Origin: Cristatella mucedo
Lineage: Eukaryota; Bryozoa; Phylactolaemata; Cristatellidae
Length of the DNA: 64,000 bases
Assembly: GCA_009760855.2 (NCBI GenBank)
Contig: WPIO01000169.1
Span: 370,001-434,000 of the forward strand
Direction of reading: 5' to 3'
The position numbers and the translations under genes are program-made. Within the stretch, counting starts at the first letter, position 1; every line of letters begins with the position of its first letter. Below are positions 33,340 through 43,340 of this stretch, one piece after another. The notes under the pieces are model-generated. The model was not told where the DNA came from and did not search any database. It saw only the letters and a list, made by a program, of their open reading frames with translations.

Positions 33340-33715
33340 TATGCAGCATGGTGTTAGGGGGTTAACCCACCAAATCTTTTGTAATTTTGCTTGGGCGTTT
33401 TCGTACTATGGCCTCAACTTTTCCGAGTCAGTCAGTATATTTTTACATTCAAACGGTGATATATCTGCCATTTTTACTAAATGTCTCACAACTACGGTTT
33501 TGATTTCAAATTATAATTAGATTCCAAATTAGATACCAAATTAGATACCAACTAGAGAAGGTTATACAAAGTTTACTGCCAAAGGTTTTTCCCTTCTTGA
33601 AATGCAGCTGCAATTTCAAAAGAAAGCTTCGCGACAGTGTGGCTTTGATTGCAAGTTATAGCGAGCGATGATCCAGTTTAACTCACCAAATTTCATGCGA
33701 CTGCACTGGCACGAT
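33340..33715 (-). repeat. degenerate ~300-bp repeat, antisense
   Basis: The complement contains aaatttggtgggttaacccc-like, ataatttgaaatcaaaaccg and atggcagatatatcaccgt blocks. These match, in the other orientation, blocks at 35170-35300 and 35815-35970. Type unknown. Confidence 0.45.
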
Positions 33716-33721
33716 CTCAAG

Positions 33722-34690
33722 TAATGTATCTCCGTCTGTAACTCCACAAAATCATAAAGACCATGTGGGTGTTACGCAGGACAGTTTTGTATAGCTCACT
33801 CACAGCCTAAGCGGCTTTCGGTACGCATTCGGTAGCCAACAGACTTCGTCTCAAGCAACAAAGAGAAAGTGGCAAGCATAGCAGAGTTAGGAGAGCAGTT
33901 GAGGTAGTGAGTAGCATAGAAGTAGCAGCTCAGGACCGCTGAAAAGGATGTGCCATAGTCAGCAGTAGGAGAGTAGTTGTCGTTGCGCAAGAATTGTGGA
34001 AGCGAGTTCCACAGTCTAGGACCTGCTGAGCTAAAGCTTCTGTCGCCAACTGTCGTTAAGCGGAGGAATGGGACAGCTAATTTATTGTCCACACAGAACC
34101 TGAGGGCACGAACAGGCTGAAACTGGTGCAGCAGTTCAGCTAGGTACAAAGGAGCCAAGCCGTGGCGGGCCTTGTGGGTCAGCGTAAGAGCTTTGCTCTG
34201 TATCCTTTGCTCAACCGGCAACCATCCTAGCTCTTTCAGCACTGGAGACACGTGCTCAAACCGCTGGGACTTGAATACCAGCCTTGCAGCCATATTCATA
34301 GTCCGCTGTAGTGGCCCAATAGCTTTCTTTGGCAGCCCAGCCAAATGGGAATTACAATAATCAAGCCGAGATAGAACTAAAGAGCTAGTTAAACTTTTTA
34401 CAAGCCACTGTGGGAGACAGCTCCTAATCTTGGATAGGGATCGGATGTGATGGCTAGCTGTAGAGGCAGTCTTCTGAATGAAGCTCTTGAAATCGAGGCA
34501 GCTGTCGAACACAACACCTAAGTTACGAGCACGTGGTGAAGGTCGCACAATAGCATCACCTATTAGAACAGCAAAGCCTTTTAATCCAGCCACACATTTA
34601 GGGTGTCCTATGAGCAGCAGTTCGGTTTCATCGTCATTTAATTTCAGGAAGTTTTCCGACATCCATGATCGAATGTCGATCTCATGCTGT
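33722..34690 (-). repeat. best-preserved LINE-beta C-terminal region, antisense
   Basis: A 288-codon frame without stops carries ENFLKLNDDETELLLIGHPK, the VLSRLDYCNSHLAGLPKKAI block, LKELGWLPVEQRIQSKALTL and VGDRSFSSAGPRLWNSLPQF. It is truncated after motif C on the 5' side. The 3' end lies at gtaatgtatctccgtctgtaac. Confidence 0.9.
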
Positions 34691-34699
34691 GGCCGTCAA

Positions 34700-36065
34700 T
34701 TGCCCAGGCCAACCAGCCTCCCTATGTATTCGAACTGCGATAAAGTTGACATTTGCAGAGTAAGACTTTTTCACAGCAGCATTTGTTTTACTAATGTAGA
34801 GAAAGTTTTTTCCGAGTTTACCAACCACGTTTTATAGTATAGTGCATCGGCTTTATCTCGCTATGGCTTCCAATGGCCAAGACCAACTTACCCCAAATAT
34901 ATTCCAGCGGTAATACAGTTACCATTTCCACAATAAGTGTGGGAAAAACTATGGTTTTGATGCCGCATTATCCATACAAGTATTTCATGTTTACACACTT
35001 AATTTAATGACGTTAGGTGAGCGTGTTTTCATGCAGTTGCTTCCAATGACCCGAGCTGTTGGAGGCCGTAGCAATATAACGTGTTTGCGAAGTCGCATAA
35101 AGTATGGTGAGTAAATCCGGACTACATTTATGCTCAATAAGCAATCAAGGCAGAAGTTCGACGACGCCTATTGTTGGAATAGGAGCGGTATTGAAGTTCG
35201 AAAATGCAGAGCGGACCACCGGCTTACTGGAGGCGATTGCACGAGAATGAACAGGTGCTATAGCATGCAGTTTGGTTGGTAAACTCAAAACAGGATTCGC
35301 TTTAACACGACATCTAACCGCAGTTGCTCAACGCTTATTGCGGAAATAGCAGCAGTGTCAGTCTGATTCCGCATGGAGGCTGGCTGATCCGAGTAATTGG
35401 AGGGAATAGCATGGAAATGCCCATGTACTATACAATTTTGTTGGTTAGCCAGGAGCTCTGTTACCCATATAAAATGAACAAATAATCAAAACCAAATTTC
35501 CACAAAGCTTGCTAAGGAAAAGGACATCTATTCTATCGCAGTTTTAGGCGCTGCACGGTGCAACGGGCCCTTGGAGACCCTTGCCTTGGAGGCCGCGGAC
35601 GCGAAATTGCACGAAATCTTGAGGGTAAACCCTTAGCACTATTTTTAACGATGTGAAATTAATAAGCACGGTTGAGCGAAAATTTTTGTAGAAATAGTAG
35701 CTCTAGCGCCGTTCGAATGTTCAAATAGGCTCGCTGACCAGGGCCAGGAGGCACCCCCTGATCGCTCGCCGGGAGTCACGTGCCTCCTACACACTTCGGC
35801 TTGCCGCTGCCCGGGCCGGCCATTTGAGGCCGTAACAATAGAACGCACAAGCGTTATTGCATGAAATTTGGTGATTTGATGGTTCAACCCGTAAACCATT
35901 CTTGTATAATTTGAAATGAAAACCGCAGTGTTCTGATTTTTAATTTTGGTAATGGCAGTAGTTTCGAAGTGCACCTCAGTTATTCATAGGACTAAAATGT
36001 TTGTGCTAGAAATATCAACAACCCGGTTTGGCACAGTCCTTGCTGGAGATTACCTTCAAGGAATA
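34700..36065 (+). repeat. array of degenerate ~300-bp repeats
   Basis: Recurring blocks at about 34930, 35200 and 35850: tgg-cc-gag...gaggc, then gcacg/gcatg-aatttggtt-ggtt, then aaaatgaaat-aaaaccgcag, then a gtaatggcag-type end. The order is the same each time with high divergence. No coding sense found. Confidence 0.4.
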
Positions 36066-36408
36066 GCACGCAACCTCAGCATCTTATTAAAAGACTATGG
36101 TAGAAATATTACGCTATAATAACTTTTTCTCTACAGCTATATGATTACAAAATGTATTTAAAAGCAGGCCTAAACTATGATGGGATGTGAGTTATACTGC
36201 TTATGTATCCTGTCTAATAAAATACTCTAAGTATGCATATCAGTTAAAGCCAGCAATCCTTAAAATAATTTTTGCTCGTATTTTCGGCGCGCTTTTGTCT
36301 TGCATGCTAATGACGTTTCGTGCTTTTGTTGGCGTGGTTTTTTCGCTTATTGTCAAGAACATTTCGTCCAGTCATTTGATGACAAACGAGAAATGTCGCA
36401 AGCAGACT
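36066..36408. other. intergenic, no gene recognised
   Basis: A 75-codon frame at 36187-36414 is hydrophobic (LLSCMLMTFRAFVGVVFSLI) but lacks splice or start support. Confidence 0.35.
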
Positions 36409-36456
36409 TTCTGAGTCAAACTCAGAGGACCTCCTGCTGAGCAGCAGGAGGTCCTC
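36409..36456. other. double perfect hairpin
   Basis: tctgagt-caa-actcaga is followed immediately by a 14-bp perfect stem, gaggacctcctgct (36425-36438) and agcaggaggtcctc (36443-36456), with a gagc loop. The second stem is GC-rich and would be very stable in RNA or as a cruciform. It lies 170 bp upstream of the transmembrane exon. Confidence 0.75.
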
Positions 36457-36624
36457 AGCCATCGCTCAATCATAGTGCCTTAATAAAAACCTAAAAGCGC
36501 ACGTCCCTCCTACAGCTGTAAACTTATACTGTGCCTACTTCGGGGGGTGGTGGTGGGGAAATTCACTGAGACTATCGGGTCGCTGAATTCAATGAGAAAA
36601 CTCACTTTTTATCTGTGCTAACAG

Positions 36625-37147
36625 CTTAATCGAGCGCATGGCGACAAACTACGCATGTCTCCAATATTCAGATGTTGATTATGAAGAGGATTTGGCATCG
36701 GCACTACGACATTCGCTACTAGTGATAGCCATGTGCGTGGCGTGGCTCATAGGGATGGCGGCCTTTGCAGTGATGCGAGCGAGGATGAACTGCTCCCGCA
36801 TCTACTATGGCGGCGCAGAGCACTCTGCCGCTGAGATGCCCACCATGGCCAGTTCAACCGAAGTGTCTAAGACTTTGACCAGGATTACAGAAAAATACAA
36901 GATGGCCACCGCTTATCCGAACACAAGCAAAGCCACTTTTACACGCGAAGACAGAGGGAGTTTAGCTATGCTCAACGACGAACGCATCACCGCCACAGAG
37001 AGTTTAGCTCAATACAGTGGTCAGCCCAGCGCCGCCACCCTGACGTACGCTGGGACGGAGAGTGTGGCTCCGATAAATGATGCAATGAGCGTGGCCACCC
37101 TTATTCAAGAGCAAGGCAAAAAGGAGAGCGAAGTTTCAATCGAATGA
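36625..37147 (+). CDS. transmembrane and cytoplasmic-tail exon, probably terminal
   Basis: Acceptor TTTTTATCTGTGCTAACAG at 36624; the open frame enters in phase 2 and ends at TGA 37145-37147. An ATG at 36638 could also start a short protein. After a short acidic stretch (YSDVDYEEDLASALRH) comes a predicted membrane helix SLLVIAMCVAWLIGMAAFAV, then MRARMNCSR as a positive stop-transfer signal and a tail of about 120 residues. The tail is rich in Ser, Thr and Ala and repeats an S(L/V)A motif four times (GSLAML, ESLAQY, ESVAPI, MSVATL). Tyr-based pieces such as LAQYSG and LTYAGT fall short of a canonical ITIM. Lying downstream of the Ig exons on the same strand, it could be the C-terminus of the surface receptor. 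The entry phase (2) does not fit the phase-1 Ig exons directly, so at least one more exon would be needed. Confidence 0.5.
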
Positions 37148-37600
37148 AAAATATAAAACCTTTGTCACCGTCCTTTAAGAACGCCGACACAAAACTACGT
37201 AGTTAGCCGAATTGGAGTCGAAAGTCGCCAATATTGCACTGAGCAATTTTGGACGTTATGTATCGTCAGACGAGACGTAGGAGCTACAGGACGCAAAGTA
37301 TCTCTCTGTTACTTTGATTTGGGCCTTGACCTCAGGCGGCGGCTTGACCGCAGCGGTGATTCGAGTTGCAAGCCAAGAAATGGATATCTGGCAGCTTAGA
37401 TCAAGCGTCTAATCCTACGTTATCGTTCTTGATACTGTTGTAGAATGTACACAATATCTGCTCGCTGACGCCTTCGGTGTTCTTGAGAAAGCGACGATTG
37501 CGAATAAATTGCGACGGCTGCTCGATGGCCGGATTCAAATCCTCAACTTATTGAGATAATTATTTTCAAAATGGCGGCACCAACTACATTAGCAATGCAC
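37148..37600. other. 3' flank, no gene recognised
   Basis: No canonical AATAAA close to the stop on the + strand; an AATATAAAA stretch follows at once. Nothing else supported. Confidence 0.4.
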
Positions 37601-38297
37601 AATTGCACAGTGGCAACTAATGAAACAGCTACCTGCCGCATCCTTCTACCAGCATGTGAAATCAGGCCATTAGAGATCATGCGAAGCTCCGCAGCTAGGC
37701 TTGTCTGTCGTGAGCTTCGCAGTTGCCACATCTCATCACTTCTCGACGACCTGCACAGGCTACCAGTCAAGCAACCGATTGTCTTCAAGGTTTTGTCGCT
37801 CACTTTAAGGTCCCTTCAGTCTTTGGCTCCAGCCCATCTATCAGATCTACTGCCTAACCAGGCCAAGCATCGTACCAGTCGCTTTTCAGAATATAAATGT
37901 TTATCTATACCTCGTATTAACCTCAAATTCTTTGGAGACCGTGCATTTAGTTCATATGATCCAAAAGCCCGGAACTCACTCCCGACTTGCGTAAAGACAT
38001 CCCCTGACTTGACCACATTTAAAAAGAAATTGAAAACACACCTATGTAGGACAGCATTTAGTGGGTCGCTGTGATTCGTTCTTCACACGCTCATGCGTGC
38101 TGACACTATGCATGCTGCCACTAACCACATTTGCATGCTGAATCTGTGCACATCATCCCTAACCATGTAATTCATGTTTATCAAGCATGATATTACTCAC
38201 CATTTAATCGCGCTTCTCTTTGCATCAAATGTGACGCGCCTACAAATAGATTAAGTTCTCTGAGGGCACTTTATCAAGTGCATTATTATTATTGTTA
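37601..38297 (+). repeat. LINE-alpha copy, sense
   Basis: Open C-terminal frame with SSAARLVCRELRSCHISSLL and FFGDRAFSSYDPKARNSLPT, ending GSL before the stop. 3' end and (att)n tail at 38284-38297. Confidence 0.9.
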
Positions 38298-39429
38298 TTA
38301 TAAGCGTTGAAAAACAATTGAAGTTAGCTGAAATCTTTCTAGTTCGGTGAAGGTTTTGCTGTTCATAACCCTCATTATATTTGGAAGCGCTAGAACACTA
38401 GGGCGGCATTTTGATTTACCCCATTTGTAGCTGGCACTAGCGGATTTTCAGCTGCAGTACTCGACATCACATACGGTGTTGTGGAGTTGGAGCGTCAGCT
38501 TTCGAGAAAAAAGGAGGTCCTGCGGAAATTATCGTTCTCCCTGAAAGTGAGGAGGGTTCGAGGTGTTGAGCTACCGTGCAGCAGCAGGGGATAGGCTCGT
38601 CGAGGGGGGAAGAGGGTACGAGACCACCATGAGAAGAGGGAGCTGGAAATATTAAGTACTAAGTGCATCCCCTGACAGTAGCTGTATAAAAATTTGATTG
38701 CTAGCCCATGCTAGAGCAGCTGACTAGCGTACTTCGGATAGCTGAGACTGGCATCACTTCCGGTTCAGCTCCATTTATCATTCGAGTCATCAAAGCTCAG
38801 CATCCGACTCAACTGAATTTCCTTTCAGATCGAGGTCATCGAGGTCATCTCAGCATCGAGGAAATTCGCAATAGGTTGGCCTCTGACTTCATGAAGGGTA
38901 ATGTGTGTGCGACCAAACCAATATTTATTGGAACATTCAGGGTCACTATCAAGCTGTATGACCTCAGCCTCAAAATTTGTTCATTACTCGGCTACCATCC
39001 GTCGGTAATGCACGAATTGAGTTCTGAAAAGCTAATCATCTAATGCCAGCATTCATCCATCACCTCTCAATTCAGCCTACTTTCAACTGATGAATCTCGC
39101 CTAAAACGGAGCCTTCTTAAACAAGGCTAACTTAGTGCAAATGTTTGTGACATTATTTCTTGATTATTTTCATTCATCATTTTCACGGCACATATATTGT
39201 GCCCTTAATCGGCTGTACATTGCGCGAAACTGAGAATCTCGTCTGTCATGAGCGGCACAGCATCCACGGCGACCATTTTTCTATCTGAGCTTCGCTAGCT
39301 TCTATCTGTCTAGCATCAGTAATACTCCAAGAGATAAACGTTTAGAGTAATGATTGCATCGTTCACTTACATCAGTCAACCCACCGGACCTTATTAATCT
39401 GAATTGCTGTCGTACCCAATGCTAATCGG
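38298..39429. other. intergenic, one unexplained frame
   Basis: A 111-codon + strand frame at 38708-39043 (starts MLEQLTSVLRIAETGITSGS, internal IEEIRNRLASDFMKGNVCAT) has reasonable composition but no known domain, and splice sites are unclear. Otherwise nothing seen. Confidence 0.35.
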
Positions 39430-39590
39430 CTTGGTGAGATTTGATGGCACCACTTGGTAATGCGGTTTCTGTTCATGACCTAGATCCCAAGGTCTTCAGT
39501 TCGAATCCTGTGGTGAGAGGTTCTGTATTACCACCACCAGCGGCCTTTAAGGCTCTTCTGCCTCTATACAAAAAGGGGCTGGTAATTCAT
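39430..39590 (+). repeat. second SINE family, tRNA-derived
   Basis: A-box-like tggcaccacttgg and a near-perfect B box ggtcttcagttcgaatcctg, then the tail ggcctttaaggctcttctgcc with ctatacaaa. The tail recurs at 60-110. It differs from the 3434 SINE in head and tail. Confidence 0.55.
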
Positions 39591-39986
39591 CTCGCATTTT
39601 TTATTGGTGCAGAAGTCTGCAGTTAGGGTTGTCTGTCGTGAGCGTCCAGTTGCAACATCTCAACACTTCTCGCCTACCTGCACTGGCTTCCAGTCAAGCA
39701 ATGCATCGACTTCAAGGTTTCGGCAGTCACTTTTAGGCCCCTCCACTTTTTGGCTCCAGCCTACAGATGAAATCTACTTTTCCATTAGGCTAAGCATTGT
39801 ACCGCCCACTTTTTGGAATCGAACTGTTTACCCATACCTTGTAAAAATCTCAAATTCCTTGGAGACCATGCCTTTACTTTGAACGTTCCCAAAGACTGGA
39901 ACTCACTCCCGACTTGCATCACGAAATCTCTGACTTGTCCACATTTAAAAGAAGGAAAAAGCATGAATTTGTTGTAGCATTTAGCT

Positions 39987-40173
39987 CAGTGGTTCTCAAT
40001 CTGTGGGACGCGACCCCTTTGGGGGTCAAACGACAATTTCACTGGAGTCGCCTTAGACCATCGAAAAACAGGCGTTCCCACATTTCGCACATAATAATGT
40101 TAGGGTTCGGGGTCTCCACAACATGAGGAACTGTATTAGAGGGTCGCGGCATTAGGAAGGGTGAGAACTACTG
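39987..40173 (+). mobile_element. SPIN/Charlie-like hAT miniature transposon
   Basis: 187 bp with terminal inverted repeats CAGTGGTTCTCA and (reverse complement of the right end) CAGTAGTTCTCA, 11 of 12 matching. It is flanked by an 8-bp duplication of the LINE-alpha target (atttagct at 39979-39986, atttagtt at 40174-40181). Internal landmarks gggacgcgacccctttgggg, ggagtcgccttagaccatcg, caacatgaggaactgtatta and agggtcgcggcattaggaag match what I know of the SPIN family of hAT transposons, which spread horizontally among animals. It has no coding capacity and would depend on a transposase elsewhere. The family name is recalled, not searched. Confidence 0.8.
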
Positions 40174-40317
40174 ATTTAGTTGCTCCATGTGATTCGTCTT
40201 TTGTGTGTGAACGCGTGCCGAGAGTGTGGATACTGCTACTAGCCATATTTGCATTTCGACCCTGCGCATGTAACCTCTAACAATGTTACGCTTGTCTTCA
40301 TTGCGCATGCTATCACT

Positions 40318-40505
40318 AATGAAATGTAATGTAATGTATGTCCGTCTGTAACACCGCAAAGTCATAAAGACCATGTGGGTGTTACGCAGGAGAGTTTTGT
40401 ATAGCACACTCACAGCCTAAGCGGCTTTCGGTACGCATTCGGTAGTAGCCAACAGATTTCGTCTCACGCAACAAAGAAAAAGTGGGAAGCATAGCAGAGT
40501 CAGGA
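40318..40505 (-). repeat. LINE-beta 3' end nested in LINE-alpha, antisense
   Basis: Begins gaaatgtaatgtaatgtatg (antisense CATTA tail) and stops at gcagagtcagga. The LINE-alpha sequence ...cactaa / actaaccatttgatc continues on both sides, with actaa as a likely 5-bp target duplication. Confidence 0.85.
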
Positions 40506-40612
40506 ACTAACCATTTGATCACGCTTCCCGTGCAGCCAGTACAAAGTTTCTAGATAAGACTGGATTCTCTGAGGGTGCTATGAAAATGTATTATTATCAT
40601 TATTGCTATTAG

Positions 40613-41885
40613 ATGGAGAATTCCTAATGGTACTGTGGATTAGGAATTATCCTCAAGGACATTAAAAATCCAAAGTCTTTAAGGAAGTGGATGACACTGA
40701 AATAGTAAAATTCTGAAAATATCGTCTCAAATCTCTTGAAATTATGAAATGGTGAAATTAACATTACAAAACTTAATTTTTAATGAAGCAGCAAGATTTT
40801 TTGTTGGAGGATATATTTATTATAGTGCAGCCTCAATTAAAGAGGATTCAGGAGAAAGAAAGTAGTGATAGAAGCAATAAATAAACTGTGGATCAGGGTA
40901 TTTCGCGAAACTTTGCTCTTTAGCGTTTTCGTGTGGATCTTTATCTAATTCAAAGACAAGCCTATTAACGTGCAAACATTAAAATAGAGGCTGACCAGAA
41001 TCTTAACGTCAAAGCTCCGAGGTCCATGTTTGTTACAAACTCGAAGTTGTTTCGATGAAAAAGTTAATCACTATATATCCATTAAAATTAATAATTAACC
41101 AGGAATAAACGTAATAAAATTGATTATCTTTAGAGACATATTGTAAAGCTGGGTTGCTATTAAGCGTGGCACCTAAAATAGCTATCCAGAACGAAATGAA
41201 TTCACTCATCACCAGATAAGTTGTCTATTTCTACAAGATTTAATTACTCCTCGCCGCGTTTCGTCTGTCTAATTAGTCCAATAGCAGTCGCTTTGTTAAA
41301 ATAAATTTAAAGAGCCAATAGCATTCACGGTGCTCCAAATTGTTGAGGGAATGCTGAGCTGAATGTCACTGAAGTCATTTAGAAATAGAAATGGCCTATC
41401 GTGAGTGCAGATGGGTCAGCGATGCCAAAGGTTGACTAAAAGTGGGTCTGAACATAGTGCCTACATTTATCTATGCCCAGGATAGTGAAAATTTGGGCAT
41501 GTCCAGGCCCATAATGTAGGTCCAACCCCAGCCGTACTCGCACCACTCCACCCGGCCGACTGGAGTGTTCTGCCTACAGGTGGTTGGGCACTGCATTCGG
41601 GCGGTATCAGCTAAGCTCAGTTTAAATGCAACTGGTCAGCCGTGGTCGTATTCTTAGCTAATTTTAAAGTCTTTTTTTGTATAGCGACAGAAGAAACTTT
41701 AAGCTATCACGTCAGGCTATGAACACCACTTGGGAAACATGAAAGATTACCTAATCCAGAATTCGTAACTATGAAATCGGGACCAAAGTCTCGAAATGCA
41801 ACCACCTCAACTAGTGTGATATCATGAATGACCCACTAGCCCTGCAGCGAACCACTTTCAATCAGTGCGTCGGCCTGTAGGCACG
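40613..41885. other. intergenic, no gene recognised
   Basis: Nothing supported on either strand. Confidence 0.45.
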
Positions 41886-42775
41886 CTATGTATGTCCGTC
41901 TGTAACTCCACAAAGTCATAAAGACCTTGCGGGTGTTATGCAGGAGAGCTTTGTATAGCGCACTCACAGCCTATGCGGTTTCGGTACGCATTCGGTAGCC
42001 AACAGACTTCGTCTCACGTAACGAAGAAAAATTAGGAAGCATAGCAGAGTCAGGAGAGCAGTTGAGATAGTGAGTAGCGTAGAAGTAACAGCTCAGGACG
42101 GCTGAAAAAGATGTGCCATAGTCGGTAGCAGAAGAGCAGTTGTCGTTACGTAAGAATTGTGGAAGCAAGTTCCAAAGTCTAGGACCTGCTGAGCTAAAGC
42201 TTCTGTCGCCAACGGTCTTTAAGCGGAGGAATGGGAGAAATAATTTATTGACCACACAGGACCTCAGGGAGCGAACAGGCTGAAACTTATGCAGCAGTTC
42301 AGCTAGGTACGAAGGAGGCTAGCCAAAGCGGGCCTTGTGGGTCGGCGTAAGAGCTTTGCTCTGTATCCTTTGACCAACCGCATCCATCATAGCTCTTTTA
42401 GCAACGGATACACGTGCTCAAACCTCTGGGACTGGAAGACTAGCCTTGCAGCCATGTTCATAGTCCGCTGCAGTGGCCTAATAGCTTTTTTTGGCAGCCC
42501 AGCCAAAAGGGAATTACAATAATCAAGCCGAGACAGAACTAAAGAGCTAGTTATATTTTTTACAAGCCACTGTGGGAGAGAGCTCCTAATCTTGGATAGG
42601 GATCGGATGTGATGGCTAGCTGTGGAAGCAGTCTTCTGAATGAAGCCTTTGATATTGAGGCAGCTGTCGAAAACGACACCTAAATTTCGAGCACCGGGTG
42701 ATGGTAGCACAATAGCATCACCTATTAGAACAGCAAAGCCTTTTACTCCAGCCACACGCTTAGGGTGTCCTATCT
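41886..42775 (-). repeat. LINE-beta C-terminal region, antisense
   Basis: 3' end gtatgtccgtctgtaactcc, then the frames LPFLRLKTVGDRSFSSAGPR and SSLVLSRLDYCNSLLAGLPK. The 5' truncation falls at gggtgtcctat, next to the (tc)n run that starts the duplicated unit. Confidence 0.85.
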
Positions 42776-42816
42776 CACTCTCCGCCTCTCTCTCTCTCTC
42801 TCTCTCTCCTCTCCAG

Positions 42817-42995
42817 GAGTTCCAGAGCTGCTTGCACGAAGGCTGCCTCTACATCAGTATTTACGCTCGCTCACTTTTTTTGCCAGCATAGGATACAATA
42901 CAGCCGTCGTCATCATTACCGCTACTGGCTTTTTGGGGGCGACGCTAATCCTAGCCGTGCGGCTATCGCCCACGAGCCCCTACAATATTACCTGA
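42817..42995 (+). CDS. candidate transmembrane exon, unit A
   Basis: A (tc)n tract and TCTCCTCTCCAG make a strong acceptor at 42816. In phase 1 the frame reads VPELLARRLPLHQYLRSLTF, then a predicted membrane helix (TAVVIITATGFLGATLILAV), RLSPTSPYNIT and TGA at 42993-42995. That would be a membrane anchor with a very short tail. Two points weaken this. The phase-2 frame is open in both duplicates up to a CAG|GT at 43013. The substitutions between duplicates fall mostly at third positions of the phase-0 frame (SCLHEGCLYISIYARSL), which is stopped here by TAG. So the true frame, if any, is unresolved. Confidence 0.35.
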
Positions 42996-43273
42996 CTAGG
43001 AGTCGTTCACAGGTCACCATGCTCGGTACAGTTTGCTGTTACCGCACTGAATACTGCAATCAGCTGGAAGCGATTTCTGCCTTCTGGCATCAAGAAGTAT
43101 CAAAAGCGTGTTCTTTATGCGTTCTAAATGTATTGCAGACGAGCATATTATTATTACCAGCCAGCTATTTCAAATTAATCCCAATTTTTTAGTTTTCCTC
43201 AATTGCCTTATTTTATCGAGAATTGTAGCTCTACACAGCCGAAATGCAATAGAAATGTGTAATTTGAAGGTAA

Positions 43274-43279
43274 TTTATT
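43274..43279 (-). promoter_or_regulatory. AATAAA poly(A) signal of peptide gene copy 1
   Basis: AATAAA on the - strand, 61 bases after the stop codon of the copy-1 peptide gene. The same signal is kept in copy 2 at 47869-47874. Confidence 0.55.
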
Positions 43280-43340
43280 CAGATGAATAGGTCTGAAACT
43301 GGTAAATTTTGCTGTATATCTGAATTTCAGGTATTGTCAC

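Larger units (their letters stand above)
39600..40612 (+). repeat. LINE-alpha copy with two nested insertions
   Basis: From QKSAVRVVCRERPV (39606) through the C-terminal region, interrupted at 39987-40173 by an hAT miniature element and at 40318-40505 by a LINE-beta end, then finishing at an att-rich tail. Removing both inserts gives a continuous LINE-alpha 3' region. Confidence 0.85.

Noticed and set aside
38708-39043. 111-codon protein gene
   Set aside because: No domain, no splice support, and a single frame of this length is not unusual in 64 kb.
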